Shown: positions 44,661 to 61,200 of the stretch, one piece after another | How positions within the stretch are numbered: the first letter of the stretch is position 1 | Layout: the number at the start of each line of letters is the position of its first letter | Assembly: GCA_037957365.1 (NCBI GenBank) | Contig: JARHVA010002686.1 | Location: forward strand, 927,501-991,500 | Origin: Torreya grandis | Lineage: Eukaryota > Streptophyta > Pinopsida > Cupressales > Taxaceae | DNA length: 64,000 bases | Direction: 5' to 3' | The notes under the pieces: generated by a model | What the model saw: the letters and a program-made list of their open reading frames with translations, nothing else | The model's database searches: none | What the model was told of the DNA's origin: nothing | Made by a program: the position numbers and the translations under genes

Positions 44661-45262
44661 ATCAAATCAATATTATGTTGAATATCTCTCTTTTATTTTA
44701 AACCATCTAGTGATTCATCATGTATAACAGATACATATTATTTCAACAATTTATTACTTTTTTGGTATTTACACCACTTATGTGTCTTCTTTCTTCACTA
44801 CTATTTCATAAAAATAACCTTTCATCTTCTTGTTTTTGATAAATTATTTTAAGAAAAACAAGATTTCAAGCTACCCTTCTTTAGGAGTTAATAAAACTAC
44901 CTTAATACCTCATTTCTAGGAAGTATATGGGTTCTTTACTCTAGCATGAATTTTTTCCCTATCAAACTATTATGGTATTCCTAATAACACATGTCATGCA
45001 TCCATGGTTATAACATCACAACATATTTAATCCTTGTATGTTTTTCTTATGAAAAACTTGATTAAGGACCATTTATCTATTGTAACTTCATTCAGTTTCT
45101 TATACCATGAAATATGATAAGGATTAAGATTTTTTTCATATTACAAACTTATTTTCTCAATCATGTCTTCACAAACCATATTTTCATAACTAGCACCATC
45201 TACAATTACTTTTCATATCTTACCTTCTAAAATGCCCCTTATTCAAAAAATATTTATTCACA

Positions 45263-46220
45263 TCAATGCATCACCACAATATTTTTATAAATATATTCTT
45301 TCCTTGAAGCGACCATTTTTCTTCTCATCATGAGATTGTTACCAATAGCTACTACTGCAACTTTGGTATATTTCTCTTCATTCTGAGTTTCAATCAAATT
45401 CCCTCTTAGGTGATCCTCTTTCCTCCCTTTTTTGTTCTTGATATTGTGGACACATAAATTATCTATCTCCTTTTTATCCACATCTATAACAAACTTAAGA
45501 TCTACATTGATTTAGGAACTATCTTCTAGAACCACCATAACCACATCCTATATTAAATCTTCTTCCTATGTATTAAGATTAAACCCACATCTATTATCTT
45601 CTTATTTTTGTATACGATTTGACTATTCTTCTCTTCTAAAATTAAACCCATCTATAATGTTATTGAATACACCTTGTCCCCTTATTCTAAGGGATTGTCC
45701 TCTTCTTGGAGAAATATATGTTCTTCTAAAATTGTGTCTATTTTTTTTTCTCTTACCTTAAAAACTAACTAATAAGCCTCCTCTCTAAAAATAATTTTAT
45801 GCATCCTTAATTCATATTTAATATAAAAATTTAGAATATTAACAAACCTTCTCATCATTGTTTTTAATTTCATCATTCTCCACTCATATAAACAACTTGT
45901 TAAACTCGTACACTCTTTTATACTATGATATTTTTGCTTTATATTATGAAATATTCTATATACTGTCTATGTATAATCAAGATGAATAAATTTACCTCTT
46001 AGCTTCTTCTCCATATTTTTCCATGTATTGATATTTTATTTACCTTTTGTCTATCATTTTTCTACAAGGGATCCCACCAAATCATTGCATGACCTTTGAT
46101 TTTGCACATACAAACTTTACATTCTTTTCTTCTCTTAGGTTTCTCCATTAAAAAAACATATCCATGTTCTTCATCCAATCTATCAACTCCTTTTCTCACA
46201 CCCTAATTTCTCTCTAAGCT
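45263..46220 (-). pseudogene. gag relic of gypsy C
   Basis: The reverse strand near 46200-46150 reads as ELIDWMKNMDMFF, matching gypsy A text near 2845-2890. The surviving open frame 45481-45263 (NLIETQNEEKYTKVAVVAIG, NNLMMRRKMVASRKEYIY) matches gypsy A near 3650-3770, the region after the zinc knuckle. The part between is broken. Confidence 0.6.
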
Positions 46221-48019
46221 TATTTACTTGTTTAACTATGGACTAGTATGGTTATTAAATTGATTAATTAATATTTAAATTAATTTGTAAGTCATATCCT
46301 ATTATGGTACAGTTGTATACTACTTATATTATGTGATTAACTTACTACGAATTAATATGTATTTGTACATACTTTACATTATGGTCATGTTGTTAGTTGC
46401 TACAGTAGTATTTTATTGATATATATCATGATATTATGGAATAACTACCTTATTATTTTTATTTTAATGTAGTAGAGATCCATCCATTAGAGCATAATAG
46501 AGGCAGAGTATCATCAGAGAGGGTGATGTAGATTGAGGTGTTAGGGATAATAGAGGAATAAATATAAACCCATGCATGCACCACGATAGTTAGCATTCTT
46601 TATATGCATTGTTTAAATTATTAGTTGTATTATGCATGTTGTGTTATTTGTATCTAGATGATTGATTATGTACTTTAGATATGATTTAGTTTTCATTTAA
46701 TGCTTATGGGGATCTAATTTTGTAACTACATTATGGCTTTAGTACATAGACTGAGTGCATAATGGTATTTTTTGATCATGAAATTTTATTATATTCAGGA
46801 TTACAGATAATATTGATTTTAGAAGTAAATTTTGATGTTTCATAGTTACTTACTATTTTTTATAGAGTAACTAGAGTCCCTTTATAATATCTTAATACAT
46901 TAGCTGGTTATTATAATATTTGGGAAATATCATTGTTTTAGCTTAATGCATTGGTGTATAAAAATATAGTAAAGGCATTCAGATAGTCTATATAATAGTA
47001 TTGATAAAATAACTAAGTAGTTATGATATCATTGTGTTTGATATTAATATAATATTTATGTGCTTTTTTATTAAATTCACAACCTTTTTATTTTCTTTAT
47101 ATTAGTGATTTTTATATTTTAAGTTATCTTTACTTAAGAAAAATATATAATGACAACCTATGTTATCCTATGATATAAACTAAACTAATGGGTCAAATAT
47201 GTTAGCATTACTATGAGTTGTGGTTTCATTGTTTTGATATACTTGAGTTATTAGCACCATTAAAAATGATATTTTAAGTAGAGTTTGTAAAGTCTATTCA
47301 TGAACATTTTATGTCAAAACACCATGCATATTTTTGGATTTAAAATAATGATGCAACATTCAAGTGATTTAAGGTTTTGGTTTACGTTAATTTGTAGTTA
47401 ACCAGATAATTTTGGTTTAATAATTCTTCATGAAATTTGGTGAACTATTGTTTTATTGATAAATTCTTTCCATCCATAGTTCTGGGCTTTGTTCTTGATC
47501 AAAGAAAATGTGAGAAATTAGTGGTAGTCAGGTTGACAAGGAAAAAATAAAAAGGAAAGAATGGGACAAGATTCAAGAGAGAACAGTGGAGAATGGTCAA
47601 TAGTAGGGAGAAAAAGAAATAGCTGGAATCAATTATGGTTGGCAAGAATGAATTTATGTAAATTTTATTATGTTGGTAATGCATTTGAATTTTTGGATGT
47701 TAAAACACAAGTATTTATGTGGAATTGTATAAAAGGGTTTAAGAATTTTACACTTGATAATATATTTAAATGGATAAAGATTAGGCCCTATGAATGACTG
47801 AACCATCCACATAACCCTATCTATATCATAGAAAATCCTAAAACCTAAACCCCAGGTTTGTATGTAATTATGGTAATATTAATTTGTTTATATGTATGAA
47901 GACCATGTGGCAAATTATAATGAAATTAGGTTGTTTAAAACATAGAATTTTATCTAAAATAAATTTATGTGGATATATATTGGGGTATGTCTATATACCC
48001 TATAGGTCTTTATTAACCA
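46221..48019. other. No gene recognised
   Basis: AT-rich DNA. A 78-codon forward frame at 47561-47797 (MGQDSRENSGEWSIVGRKRN...) has no recognised domain and no supporting context. Confidence 0.45.
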
Positions 48020-51018
<2,999 letters not shown>

Positions 51019-54000
51019 ATGGTTTTGGGAATTCATTGCAAAATACCAATAAAAGAGCTAACAAAAGAGAAAATTAAAGAGAAAAGAAAAAAAGAAAGAA
51101 AAAAAAGACAAGCAAATAAGAGGCAATCTAGAAGAGCTCTTAGGCAAGGTGAAGGTTCTTCTTCTAAAACAAGTAATGCTTCTAATGAAAATAACATGCC
51201 CAATTCTATATAATTTAGTTTACATATGTCTTCAAATGAGATAAGAAAATAGAGTCAGTCTTTGTTAGAAAATGAAATTCAAAATATAAAGCATGTAAGT
51301 AATGAATTTGTAATGAATGATAAAACATATGGACAAACACAATATAATGAAACATCCATTCATAATTAAATTGTAGTGTATGATGATAATCAACATCAAA
51401 TAATGACCCTTAATCATGTGTCTCCTAAGAAATAGGAATTTAATTCACTTATAACCCCTAATTTATATAGTCAACCCTCTAATGTCCGTACTATGATTAA
51501 AGTGTTAACACCACATTATTTAATAGTAAATATAGCTATTGCACCCATACCTCCAACGATGGTAATACAAACACCAAACTATTTGGTTGAAATAGATAAA
51601 AAAGTAATAGAACCTATTAAAGGTAAAATGACAAAAACATCAGTTCAACATCATGATCAAAGTGTATGTAACTAGAAATGGTGTCAATTATTTGTTCAAT
51701 TAATGAAAATGCAAAAAATGTGACATGTGATAAACAATTTGAGGTTAAGAATATTAAACATGTATGAAAAAAATAATATAATAGAAAATAATCTATTTAA
51801 TGCATTTAAGGTAATAGGGAATAAAAGTAAGAATAAAGATAGTAATGTAGAAATATGAGTAATAATGGAATATATTGTAAGTAAGTCAACATATAAAGCT
51901 CAAATTCTTAGTGAAACAATTAAATCCTTGAATTTAAATAGAAAATATCTAGTAAATGTCATAAAAATAATAACAATGCTTGTTAACCCTTCACTCATGG
52001 ATTACTAGGCATTTAGTGGTAGACTCCCATGAAAATAAAAGGTATTGGTTGAAGGAACAAAATAATTGATTCAAAATTTTTGGCATGCTAACACAAGGGT
52101 ATCATCTAATGTAAAAGACATTGTTAAAAAAAGGAAAGGATCAACAACACATGAGCCACATGGAAAGCATTTATTATACATGACACAAACATAATTTTAT
52201 AAAAAGATTAATGAAAAATTTAATGGCCAATTAATAATTAGTGAAAGGTCATTTGAGATATACAAGCATTTTTATGTTAAAATTAACCAAACATGCACCA
52301 CATGTTTTTGTAAAGTACATCTTGAATTTGTTATGCGTTTTGATGTTTTTTGTCATCTACATTGTACTTTACATAATGATAGGATTCTGTAGGAATGTAC
52401 GGTGTCTTCCATACCCAAGACATCAAGAGAATTAATCCAAGTCTTTTCTATCAAATATCTGTGGGACATTTTTTTTTTCCAAACAATGTTTAGATGGAAC
52501 ATGTAATAGTTATGGTGGTTTGTCAAGTTTTATGTGTTGTTTACATGAAGATATTTCAAATGAATTTGGAAAGTATGTGTTAAAAGATGGAAAAGAATCA
52601 TCAAGATGTGAATTGCTTCTGACTAAAGTTTTTGTATGTGATTTCATGTTTGAATTTGAAAATAATACTATATACGACCATGCAAGGCACACACATAAAT
52701 TAAATTGGTTAGATAATGAATTCAAAGCATGCAAGGATAATTTACCAGTTGGCACCATTATTTTGGTTATGGATTTTACTAAAAACTACATACTACAACC
52801 TTAAAATGAGGTAAATCCTACTATTATAATTCAAGTCAAGTTGAAATTTTTGTTCATATTACATTCACACATGCACTTGATAGTACAGATGACAACATAA
52901 AGATTTTGAGGGAGTGCCATTTTTATATGAGCGATGATAGATCACATTCTCCAGAGTTTGTCCAGGGTTGTTTTGAAATATTTTATATGAAAATGAATGC
53001 AGGACAATTCATGTTTTATACACAATACATTTAGTTAGACAATTGTGTAGGGAAATTTAAGAATTTTAAAATTTTTTACTAGTTAAACTTAATACATAAG
53101 AGGAATGGAAGTCAACATTTTTGAAACTTCTTTGAGGCTAGACATGTAGAAGGGGAACATGATGGTGCTAGCGCATGTGTAAAAATATCCCTTAAAAGAG
53201 AGTAGGCAAAGTATAAGGATGGTGTTAATTTGATCGATACAAAAATTATTGTGAGCTTATGCAATGAAAATATTTACTATGGACGAGATAAACATTCTCG
53301 TATATGAAGATTCTTTTGGTCAATAGAGGAACAAAATAAGGCAATGTATGAATATTGCATTATCATACTTGGATCAAGTGTTTTCCACTACATTGAAAGC
53401 TCAAATTCATGTTCATGGACTATTTATACTAGCAATATGGCATGTTTTTGTTCCTCATGTATTGAATTTAATTGGAATGAATGTTAGTCAAAAGAATTGG
53501 TTGATGAATGGTATTGTAGACCTATATTACCTATAGAGAGTATGCATTCACTCCAATGAGTGGTAGATCATGAAATTACATCATCAGTAGACTTTGACCA
53601 CATCTCAAATCTTGTGCAACCAAGCACAATCTATTATTTAATTAAATATATAGCCTTAAATATTAGTGATATTTTTTTTTCTAGATGTACTTACAATTTG
53701 ATTATACTTAAAATATAGGGCATGTTTTTACAATAATTACACTTGAAAATAATTATGAGGGATTATACTACTACTTGTGTCATTGTGCAGAGGCAAAAAA
53801 ATTAATCACAAATGTTAAAGATGGATAAGAGCTAATTTATACCACTATATCTATAGTGGTTATTGGAACTTGGCTTCATAGGTACTGTCATAAAAAAAAG
53901 CAATTGTTATTTGAGGACTTTGAAACACATAGGACTATGCTTCATTATTCAAACCTTGTTATTGCTACAAATATTAAATTGATCAAATATCATGGAAAAC

Positions 54001-54098
54001 CTCACAATAAAACATTGTGGAAGGTGACTCATTCTTACCATGAAGCAATTCTTGAAATAATTGTAGATAGAGCTGATCATAAAGGTATGTTAAATTGA
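51019..54098 (+). pseudogene. Transposase-like relic, SDNCAGQFK / HGKGEHDGAG family
   Basis: The start is a lysine-rich segment (51019-51213, KEKIKEKRKKERKKRQANK). Near 52210-52390 it reads FYKKINEKFNGQLIIS, FYVKINQTCTTCFCKVHLEF, a cysteine-rich segment. From 52520 it is clearer: CELLLTKVFVCDFMFE, HARHTHKLNWLDNEFK, GTIILVMDFTKNYILQP, then VEIFVHITFTHALDS, ILRECHFYMSDDRSHSPEFV, LDNCVGKFKNFKIFY, HF-NFFEARHVEGEHDGASAC and VKISLKRE (52850-53200). This corresponds to SDNCAGQFK...WNFFEAGHGKGEHDGAGACVKR seen in proteins of several plants and invertebrates that look like DDE transposases; the family name is not certain to me. A Cys-rich end (MACFCSSCIEFNWNEC) and 53856-54098 follow. Many stops and shifts show decay. 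A domesticated host gene origin cannot be excluded. Confidence 0.6.
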
Positions 54099-54109
54099 AT
54101 TAGTAAATT

Positions 54110-55289
54110 TATATAACTTATTTTAAATTAATATAATAAATTTATTTGATTTAATGTATTTTATTTTAAAAATATTTTATGATTATATGTTTATTCTATT
54201 TAATTTTTTTAATAACAATTTAAATCTAGGTTAGTGGCACCATACAAGATTCCATCTTCACTTGGTCAGTGTCGTGAGTAGAGAAGATTATCTTCTTGAA
54301 ATGAAGTGAAGCCAAAACAATTTATATTAATTTCATCTACTTTAAGAAAATCCTTTTTCACATTCTATTTTTATCTTTTCAAGAAAACACTAATGTAGGG
54401 GCATCCTTTAGTGTTGTCATCATGATGTCATTTTTGACTTGAAATAAGGTAAGAGGTGTCACGTAGTAGTTTTTGACCATTACAAGTTTTTACTAGGTGT
54501 CTAGGATTCATTAAATTCATAAAGGCACTATTCAAACATTTGAATTCTTGTAAGCCCTTTTGTGGGATCATAGCATCTATTAGATGATGTTAGATATAGT
54601 AGTATGTAATAAAGAGTCTTGAAAAGGTGAATGGTTTCTAATGCCTTGACTCTCATATGACATGGGTTTACATATTAATTTAATTTTTAACCAAGGTTGT
54701 GTTGAAGACTCCCACATGGAGAATGAATCAAGAGTTAGTTGTTGGTTGGTAAGAGAGATATAAGGTTTGTTTTGAAAGTATTAGATATATATTTTTGAAG
54801 TAGAAAAAAGGCAATAGTGGTGAATAAAAGGAAATTGTTGACAAAACTATCTTTGCTCATTGTATTATGTGTATATAATATATTTTGTGTTTTATTGAAT
54901 GTATATGCTATGCAAATTGATTGTGAATAATGATCAATAAAGGAAAGAAGTAATTCATGTCATATTCTACTAACCTCTATTTTAAAGGTTTCTCTTAATA
55001 GACCCTTCTTTTATGGTAATAGATCTACCGTAGTGTAGATAGGGGTATAGATTATTTACATAGGATCTAAACAAACATTAGATCCTAAAATGGATCCATA
55101 CATTTCAATTTAGTCATTTATATACTTATATACCCATTCCTTGTGTAATGCACAACTATTAGTGTGTGAATTGTGATGAAGGTATACAAACTCATTATAC
55201 ATCGATAAAAGTTCTACACAACCCTTAGTTGTTTTTATTTCAGGTTTACTACGATTTGATGAACCCAATTCTCTAAGCTTTAAAGGTTT
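54110..55289. other. No gene recognised
   Basis: AT-rich DNA between the transposase-like relic and the satellite array. No repeat of the satellite unit is visible before about 55290. Confidence 0.5.
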
Positions 55290-58200
55290 ACAAACTCATT
55301 TTACATGTGTAGGACCTGACGGTTTGTCTATAGCCCTCATGATTCTTGTGCAACTCATTATAGAAGTTTACTCATTTTGTGCATTCAGGGATGAGTGAAT
55401 TTTCCTAAGATATGCCTACAATCAACTACAACTTTCACTATTTGAGGTTTACCGATACCTAACAAAGTTCATTCTAGCCTTAAAGTTCCTATACTAATGT
55501 GTCCATGTAAATGGTTCATTGATTAGGTTGATGAGTCAGAATCTACTACCCTCACTAAATAACTTCTTGCATGTTTTGAGAGATTTATCCATTATATAAA
55601 TCTAATTTATGCATCTCATCCATCATGAGTTAGATAAAATTCTCCTAATATTTCTCAGAGGACTAATCTATGCATGTGTAGGACATGATGATTCATCTAT
55701 ATCCCTCGTGATTCTCATGCAACTCACAATAGAAGCTCACACATTTTGAACATTTGAGGATGAGTGAACTCTCTTAGGAATGCCTTTGATCAACTACAAC
55801 TTTCACTCTTAAGGGTTGACCAAGACCTCACAAAGCTGATTATATCCTAAAAGTGCCTATTTTAATGTGTTTATATAAATGATTTGTCAATTGGGATCAC
55901 AAGTTATAATCTACGATGCTCATTGACCAACTTTTACCCTATTTTTAGAGATTTATCCCCCCAAAAAACCTCATTACTATATCTCATCTATCACATGTTA
56001 AAAATCATTTGAGTATTTCTTACAAGACTCGTCCATACATGTGTAGGAATTGATGTTTCTTCTCTATCCATCACATTTCTCGTGCAACAAATGATGGAAG
56101 TTTTATCATTTTACACATTCAAAGATGAATGAATTATCTTAAGGAATTATTATGATCAATTTCAGCTTTCAATATTTGGGGTTGACCAAGATCAACCAAA
56201 GGTTATTGTATCTTGAAAGTGCCTATGTTGATGTGTACGTGTAGATGGTTCATTTATTGGGCTGATGAGTTATAATCTATGGTCCTCATTAACTGGATTT
56301 TGACATGTTATAAGAAATTTGGCCATGAGAAAAACCTTGTTTTAGAATCTATGGTCCTCATTAACTAGCTTTTGACATGTTATAATAAATTGAGCCATGA
56401 GAAAATCCTTATTACCACATCTCATCCATCATTATTTAGACAAAATAATCTCAATAGTTCTTATATGACTCATCTATGTATGTGTAGGATCTGATGGTTT
56501 GTCTCTATCCCTCATGCTTCTCATGCAATTGACGATGGAAGTTCGCTCATTTTGCACATTCAGGGATGAGTGAATTCTCTTAATAAATGCCTATGATATT
56601 CTACAAATTTCACTCCTAGTAGTTGATTGAGACTTGAAAAAAGTGATTCTAACCTAAAAGTACCTATCTTAATGTCTCTGTGTAGATTGTTCATCAATTT
56701 GGTTAATGAGTTAGAATTTATGGCCCTTACTCACCAATTTTTGGCATGTTCTAAGACATTTGGTCAAGAGATAAATATCATTATCACATATTTTATATCA
56801 TAAGTTAGATAAAATACTCCTTATATTTATTATTGGACTCATCCATGTATACGTAGGACTTGATGATTCATCTCTAGTCCTAACGATTCTCAGGCAACTC
56901 ATGGTAGACATTCACTCATTTTGCACATTCAAGGATGAGTGAATTCTCTTAAATAATGTCTCAAATAAACTTAAAATTTTACTTATAAAGGCCAACTAAT
57001 ACTTGACAAAGGTGACTTTAGCCTAAAAACACCCATCTAGATGTGTCCACATAGACGGTTCATAGATTGGGCTATCAAGTTAGAATCTACGGCCCCTACA
57101 GACCAACTTTTACTGTATTCTAAGAGATTTGGCCATGCAAAAAAAAAAAAAAAAACACATCAAATCCATCATAATCTATAAAAAAACTCTTAATATTTCT
57201 TATAAGACTCTTCACTACATGTGTATGACCTAATGGTTTATCCCAAGCCCTCACGGTACTTGTGAAACTCATTATGAAAGTTCACTCATTTTGCACATTT
57301 TGGGATGAGTAAATTATCTTAAGGAATGCCTTTGATCAATTGTAACTTTCACATTTGAGGGTCAACCAAGAACTAAATAAGGTTATTCTAGCCTTAAAAT
57401 TCTCATCTAGACATGTTTGTGTAGATGGTTCATCGATTGGGTACACGAGTCTGAATCTATGGCCCTTGATGACCAACTTTTACCCCATTCTGAGAGATTT
57501 GTCTAGAAGATAAACCTCATTTCCAGATCTCATTTGTCTAGAGTTATAAAAAATCCTTTTAACATTTCTTAGAAGACTCATCCTAACACGTGTAAGACCT
57601 AATGGTTCATCTCTATCCCTTATAAATCTTGTGCAAATTATGTTGCCAGTCTACTCATTTTGCACATTCAAGAACAAGTGAATTCTGTTAAGGAATGCCT
57701 CAGATCAACTTCAACATTCACTCCCATAGGTTTATCAAGACCACAAAAAGGTTAATCTAGCCTAAAAATTCCCATATGGATCTGTTCGCATAGATGGCTC
57801 ATCGATTGGGTTGATGAATCACAATCTATGACACTATATGACTAACTTTTACCCAATTCTAAGAGATTTAGTGATGAGATAAAACTCTTTAATGCATCTC
57901 ATATATCATGATTTATAAAAAATCCTCTTGAGATTTCTTAGAGGAATCATCAATGCACGTGTAATATTTGATAGTTCATCTATAGCCCTCATAATTCACA
58001 CATAACTCATGATAGAAGTTCACTAATTTTGCACATTTGGGGACAGGTGAATTCTCTTATAGAATGCCTAAAGGTTGATTGAGATGAAACCAAGGTTATT
58101 TTTCCTAAAAAAACCCATCTAGATGTGTTCACATAAATGGTTCATTGATTGGGCTGATGAGTCAGAATCTACAACCCTCGCTAACCAAATTTTAACTCAT

Positions 58201-61200
58201 TCTAAGAGATTTAGCCATGAGAGAAACCTCATTGCTACCTCTCATCCATTAAAATTTATAAAAAAATCCTCCTAATATTTCTTTGAGGACTCATTTGTAC
58301 ATTTGTATGACTTAACGTTTGTCTCTATCCGTCATGGTTCTCATACAACTCATGATGAAAGTTTTTTCATTTTGCACATTTAAGAATGAGTGAATTTTTT
58401 TAAGGAATGGTTCTGATCAAATACAATTTTAACTCCTAGAGGTTGACTGAGAGGTGATTCTAGCCTAATAACACCCATCTAGATGTGTCTGCATAGATAG
58501 TTCATTGATTGGGATGATGAGTAAGAATCTACAAGTCCCACTGACTAATTTTTACCTCATTCTGAGAGATTTATCAATGAGATAAACCTTTTTATTGTGT
58601 CTCATCCATAATTAGTAAGACAAAATACTCTTAGGATTTATTAGAGGACTCATCTTTACACATGTAGGACCTAATGGTTTGTCTCTATCTTTCACGGTTC
58701 TTATGTAACTCATGAGACAAGTTCACTTATTTTGCACATTCAGAGATGAGTGAATTCTCTAAATAAATTCATCTAATGCTCAACCAAGATTAGAATAATA
58801 TCTTTATAGCCTAAAAACACTAATTTGGACGTGTCCACATAGACAATTCATTGATTGCGCTGTTGAGTTAGAAACTACAACCCCTACTGACTAAATTTCA
58901 CCCTATTCTGAGAGATTTTGTCATGAGATAAACCTTGTTTCTACATCTCATCCATCATAAGTTAGAAAAATACTAGAATTTCTTATAGGACTCTTTCCTC
59001 CATATGTAGGACTTGATGGTTTGTCTTTATCCCTCATGATTCTCATGCAACTCGTGATGGAAGTTCGCTCATTTTTCACATTCAAGGATGAATGAATTCT
59101 CTTAAGGAATGCCTCTTATCAACTAAAAATTTCACTTTTGAGGCCGAACCAAGACTGGACAAAGGTTTTTATAGCCTAAAAGTGCCTATTTAGATGTCTC
59201 TACATAGATGATTCATTGATTGGGATTACGAGTCAAAATCTATGGCCCTCACTAACTTTTGGCATGTTGTCAAGGATTTGACTACTAGAAAAACCTCATT
59301 ACCATGTCTCATCTATCATGAGTTAGATATAATTATCCTAGGATTTCTAAGAGGACTCATCCTTCCATGTGTAGGAGGTGAAGTTTCATCTTTATGCCTC
59401 ATAGTTCTCATGCAATGTGGGACTGAAGTTTGCTTATTTTACACAGTTAAGGATGAGTGAATTATCTTAATGAATGCATCTAACCAACTACAAATTTCAA
59501 TTTTAGGGCCTAAATGAGACCGAACAAAGGTCTTTATAGAATAGAAATACCTATCTAGATGTTTTCATTCAGACTTTTTTGTAATTTTACTGATAAGTCA
59601 AAAACATTAGGCCCCACTAACCAAATTTTAGCCCATTCTAAGAGATTTTTCCACAAGATAAACCTCATTGCTTCATCTCATCCATCATGAGTTATAAAAA
59701 ATCCTTTTGAGATTTCTTATAAGACTCAACCTGCCACATGTAGGACATGGCAAATAATCTCTATCCCTCACAGTTCTCATGCAACTTATGACAAAAATTT
59801 GCTCATTTTGCACATTAAGAGATGAGTGAATTCTCTTATGAAATTCCTCTGATCAACTAAAAATATCACTCTTAGGGATTGACCAAGACCTGACAAAGTT
59901 TATAGCTCTAAAGTGCCTATCTTGATCAGTCTATGTAGATGGTTCATCGATTGGGCTGATGATTCAAAATCCATGGCCCTCAATGATCAATTTTGGGCAT
60001 ATTCTAAGAGATTTAGTTGTGAGAGAAACCTCATTGCTTCATCTCATCTATCATGAGATAGAAAAAGTACTCCCAATATTTCTTAGAGGACATGTTCTTG
60101 AATGTTTAGGACCTGATGGTTCATCTCTAGCCCTTTTAAGTTTCATGCAACTCATGATGGAATTTTTTGTCATTTTGGACATTCAGAGACGATTGAATTA
60201 ACTTAAGGAATGCCTCCAATCAACTACAAATTTATCTATTAGGGCTCAACCAAGACATGAGAAAGGTGATTAAATTCTATAAATGTCCATCCTGACATGC
60301 TCATTTAGATGGTTCATCGATTGGGTTGATGAGTCAAAATCTATGGCCCCCACTGACCAACTCTTACCCCATTCTGAGAGATGTGGATATGAGAGAGACC
60401 TCATTACCTCATTTCATCCATCATGAATTATAAAAGTCCACTTTGGATTTATTAAAATACTTGTCCATTGACATGTAAGACTTGATGGTTCATCTCTTGC
60501 CATCATGGTTCTCATGAAACTCATGATGAAAGTTGACTCAGTTTGTACATTCAGAGATGAGTGAATTCTCTTAAGGAATGCCTCAGATCAACTAAAAATT
60601 TAACTTCTAGGGGTTGAATAAGACCTAAAAAGGTGATTATAGCCTAAAAAACACCCATTTCAACATGTTCATATAGATGGTTCATCAATTACGTTGATGA
60701 GTCAGAATCTATGGCCCTTGCTAACCAACTTTTACCCTATTTTGAGAGATTTATTCACTAGAGAAACCTCGTTTCCACATCTTTTCCATCATGATTTAGA
60801 CAAAATCTTATTGGATTGTTTTAGAAGAATCACCCTTATTTAAAACTTGATGATTTATATCTATCCCTAACAGTTCTTGTGCAACTCAAAAATTAAGTTT
60901 GGACATTTTGCACATTTAGGGATGAGTGAATTCTCTTAAGGAATGCCTTTGTTCAACTATAAATTTCACTCCCATGGGTTGATAAATATTTAAAAAAAAG
61001 TTATTTCAGCCTAAAAATGCCCATCTAGATGTGTTTACATGGATGGTTCATTGATTGGGTTGATGAGACAGAATTTATGACCCCCACTAACCATCTTTTA
61101 CCCCACTCTAAGAGATTTAGCCACAAGAGACACCTCATTTCTACATCTCATACATCATGATTTAGACAAAATCCTCTTTAGATTTATTAGAGGACTCACT

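Larger units (their letters stand above)
41510..46220 (-). mobile_element. 5'-truncated Ty3/gypsy relic (gypsy C)
   Basis: A reverse-strand relative of gypsy A. The 3' LTR is at about 41510-42057, preceded (on the reverse strand) by purine-rich CAACTAGAAGATAA. The internal region reads gag (46220-45600), gag end/protease region (45500-44900), reverse transcriptase (44640-44140), RNase H (about 44050-43450) and integrase (43430-42300). No 5' LTR or primer site is visible right of 46220. It is old and full of stops, but it keeps the part of pol that gypsy A has lost. Confidence 0.75.

Noticed and set aside
47561..47797. 78-codon forward frame as a possible gene
   Set aside because: No recognisable domain, no homologous copy in the window and no neighbouring coding sequence; length is possible by chance.
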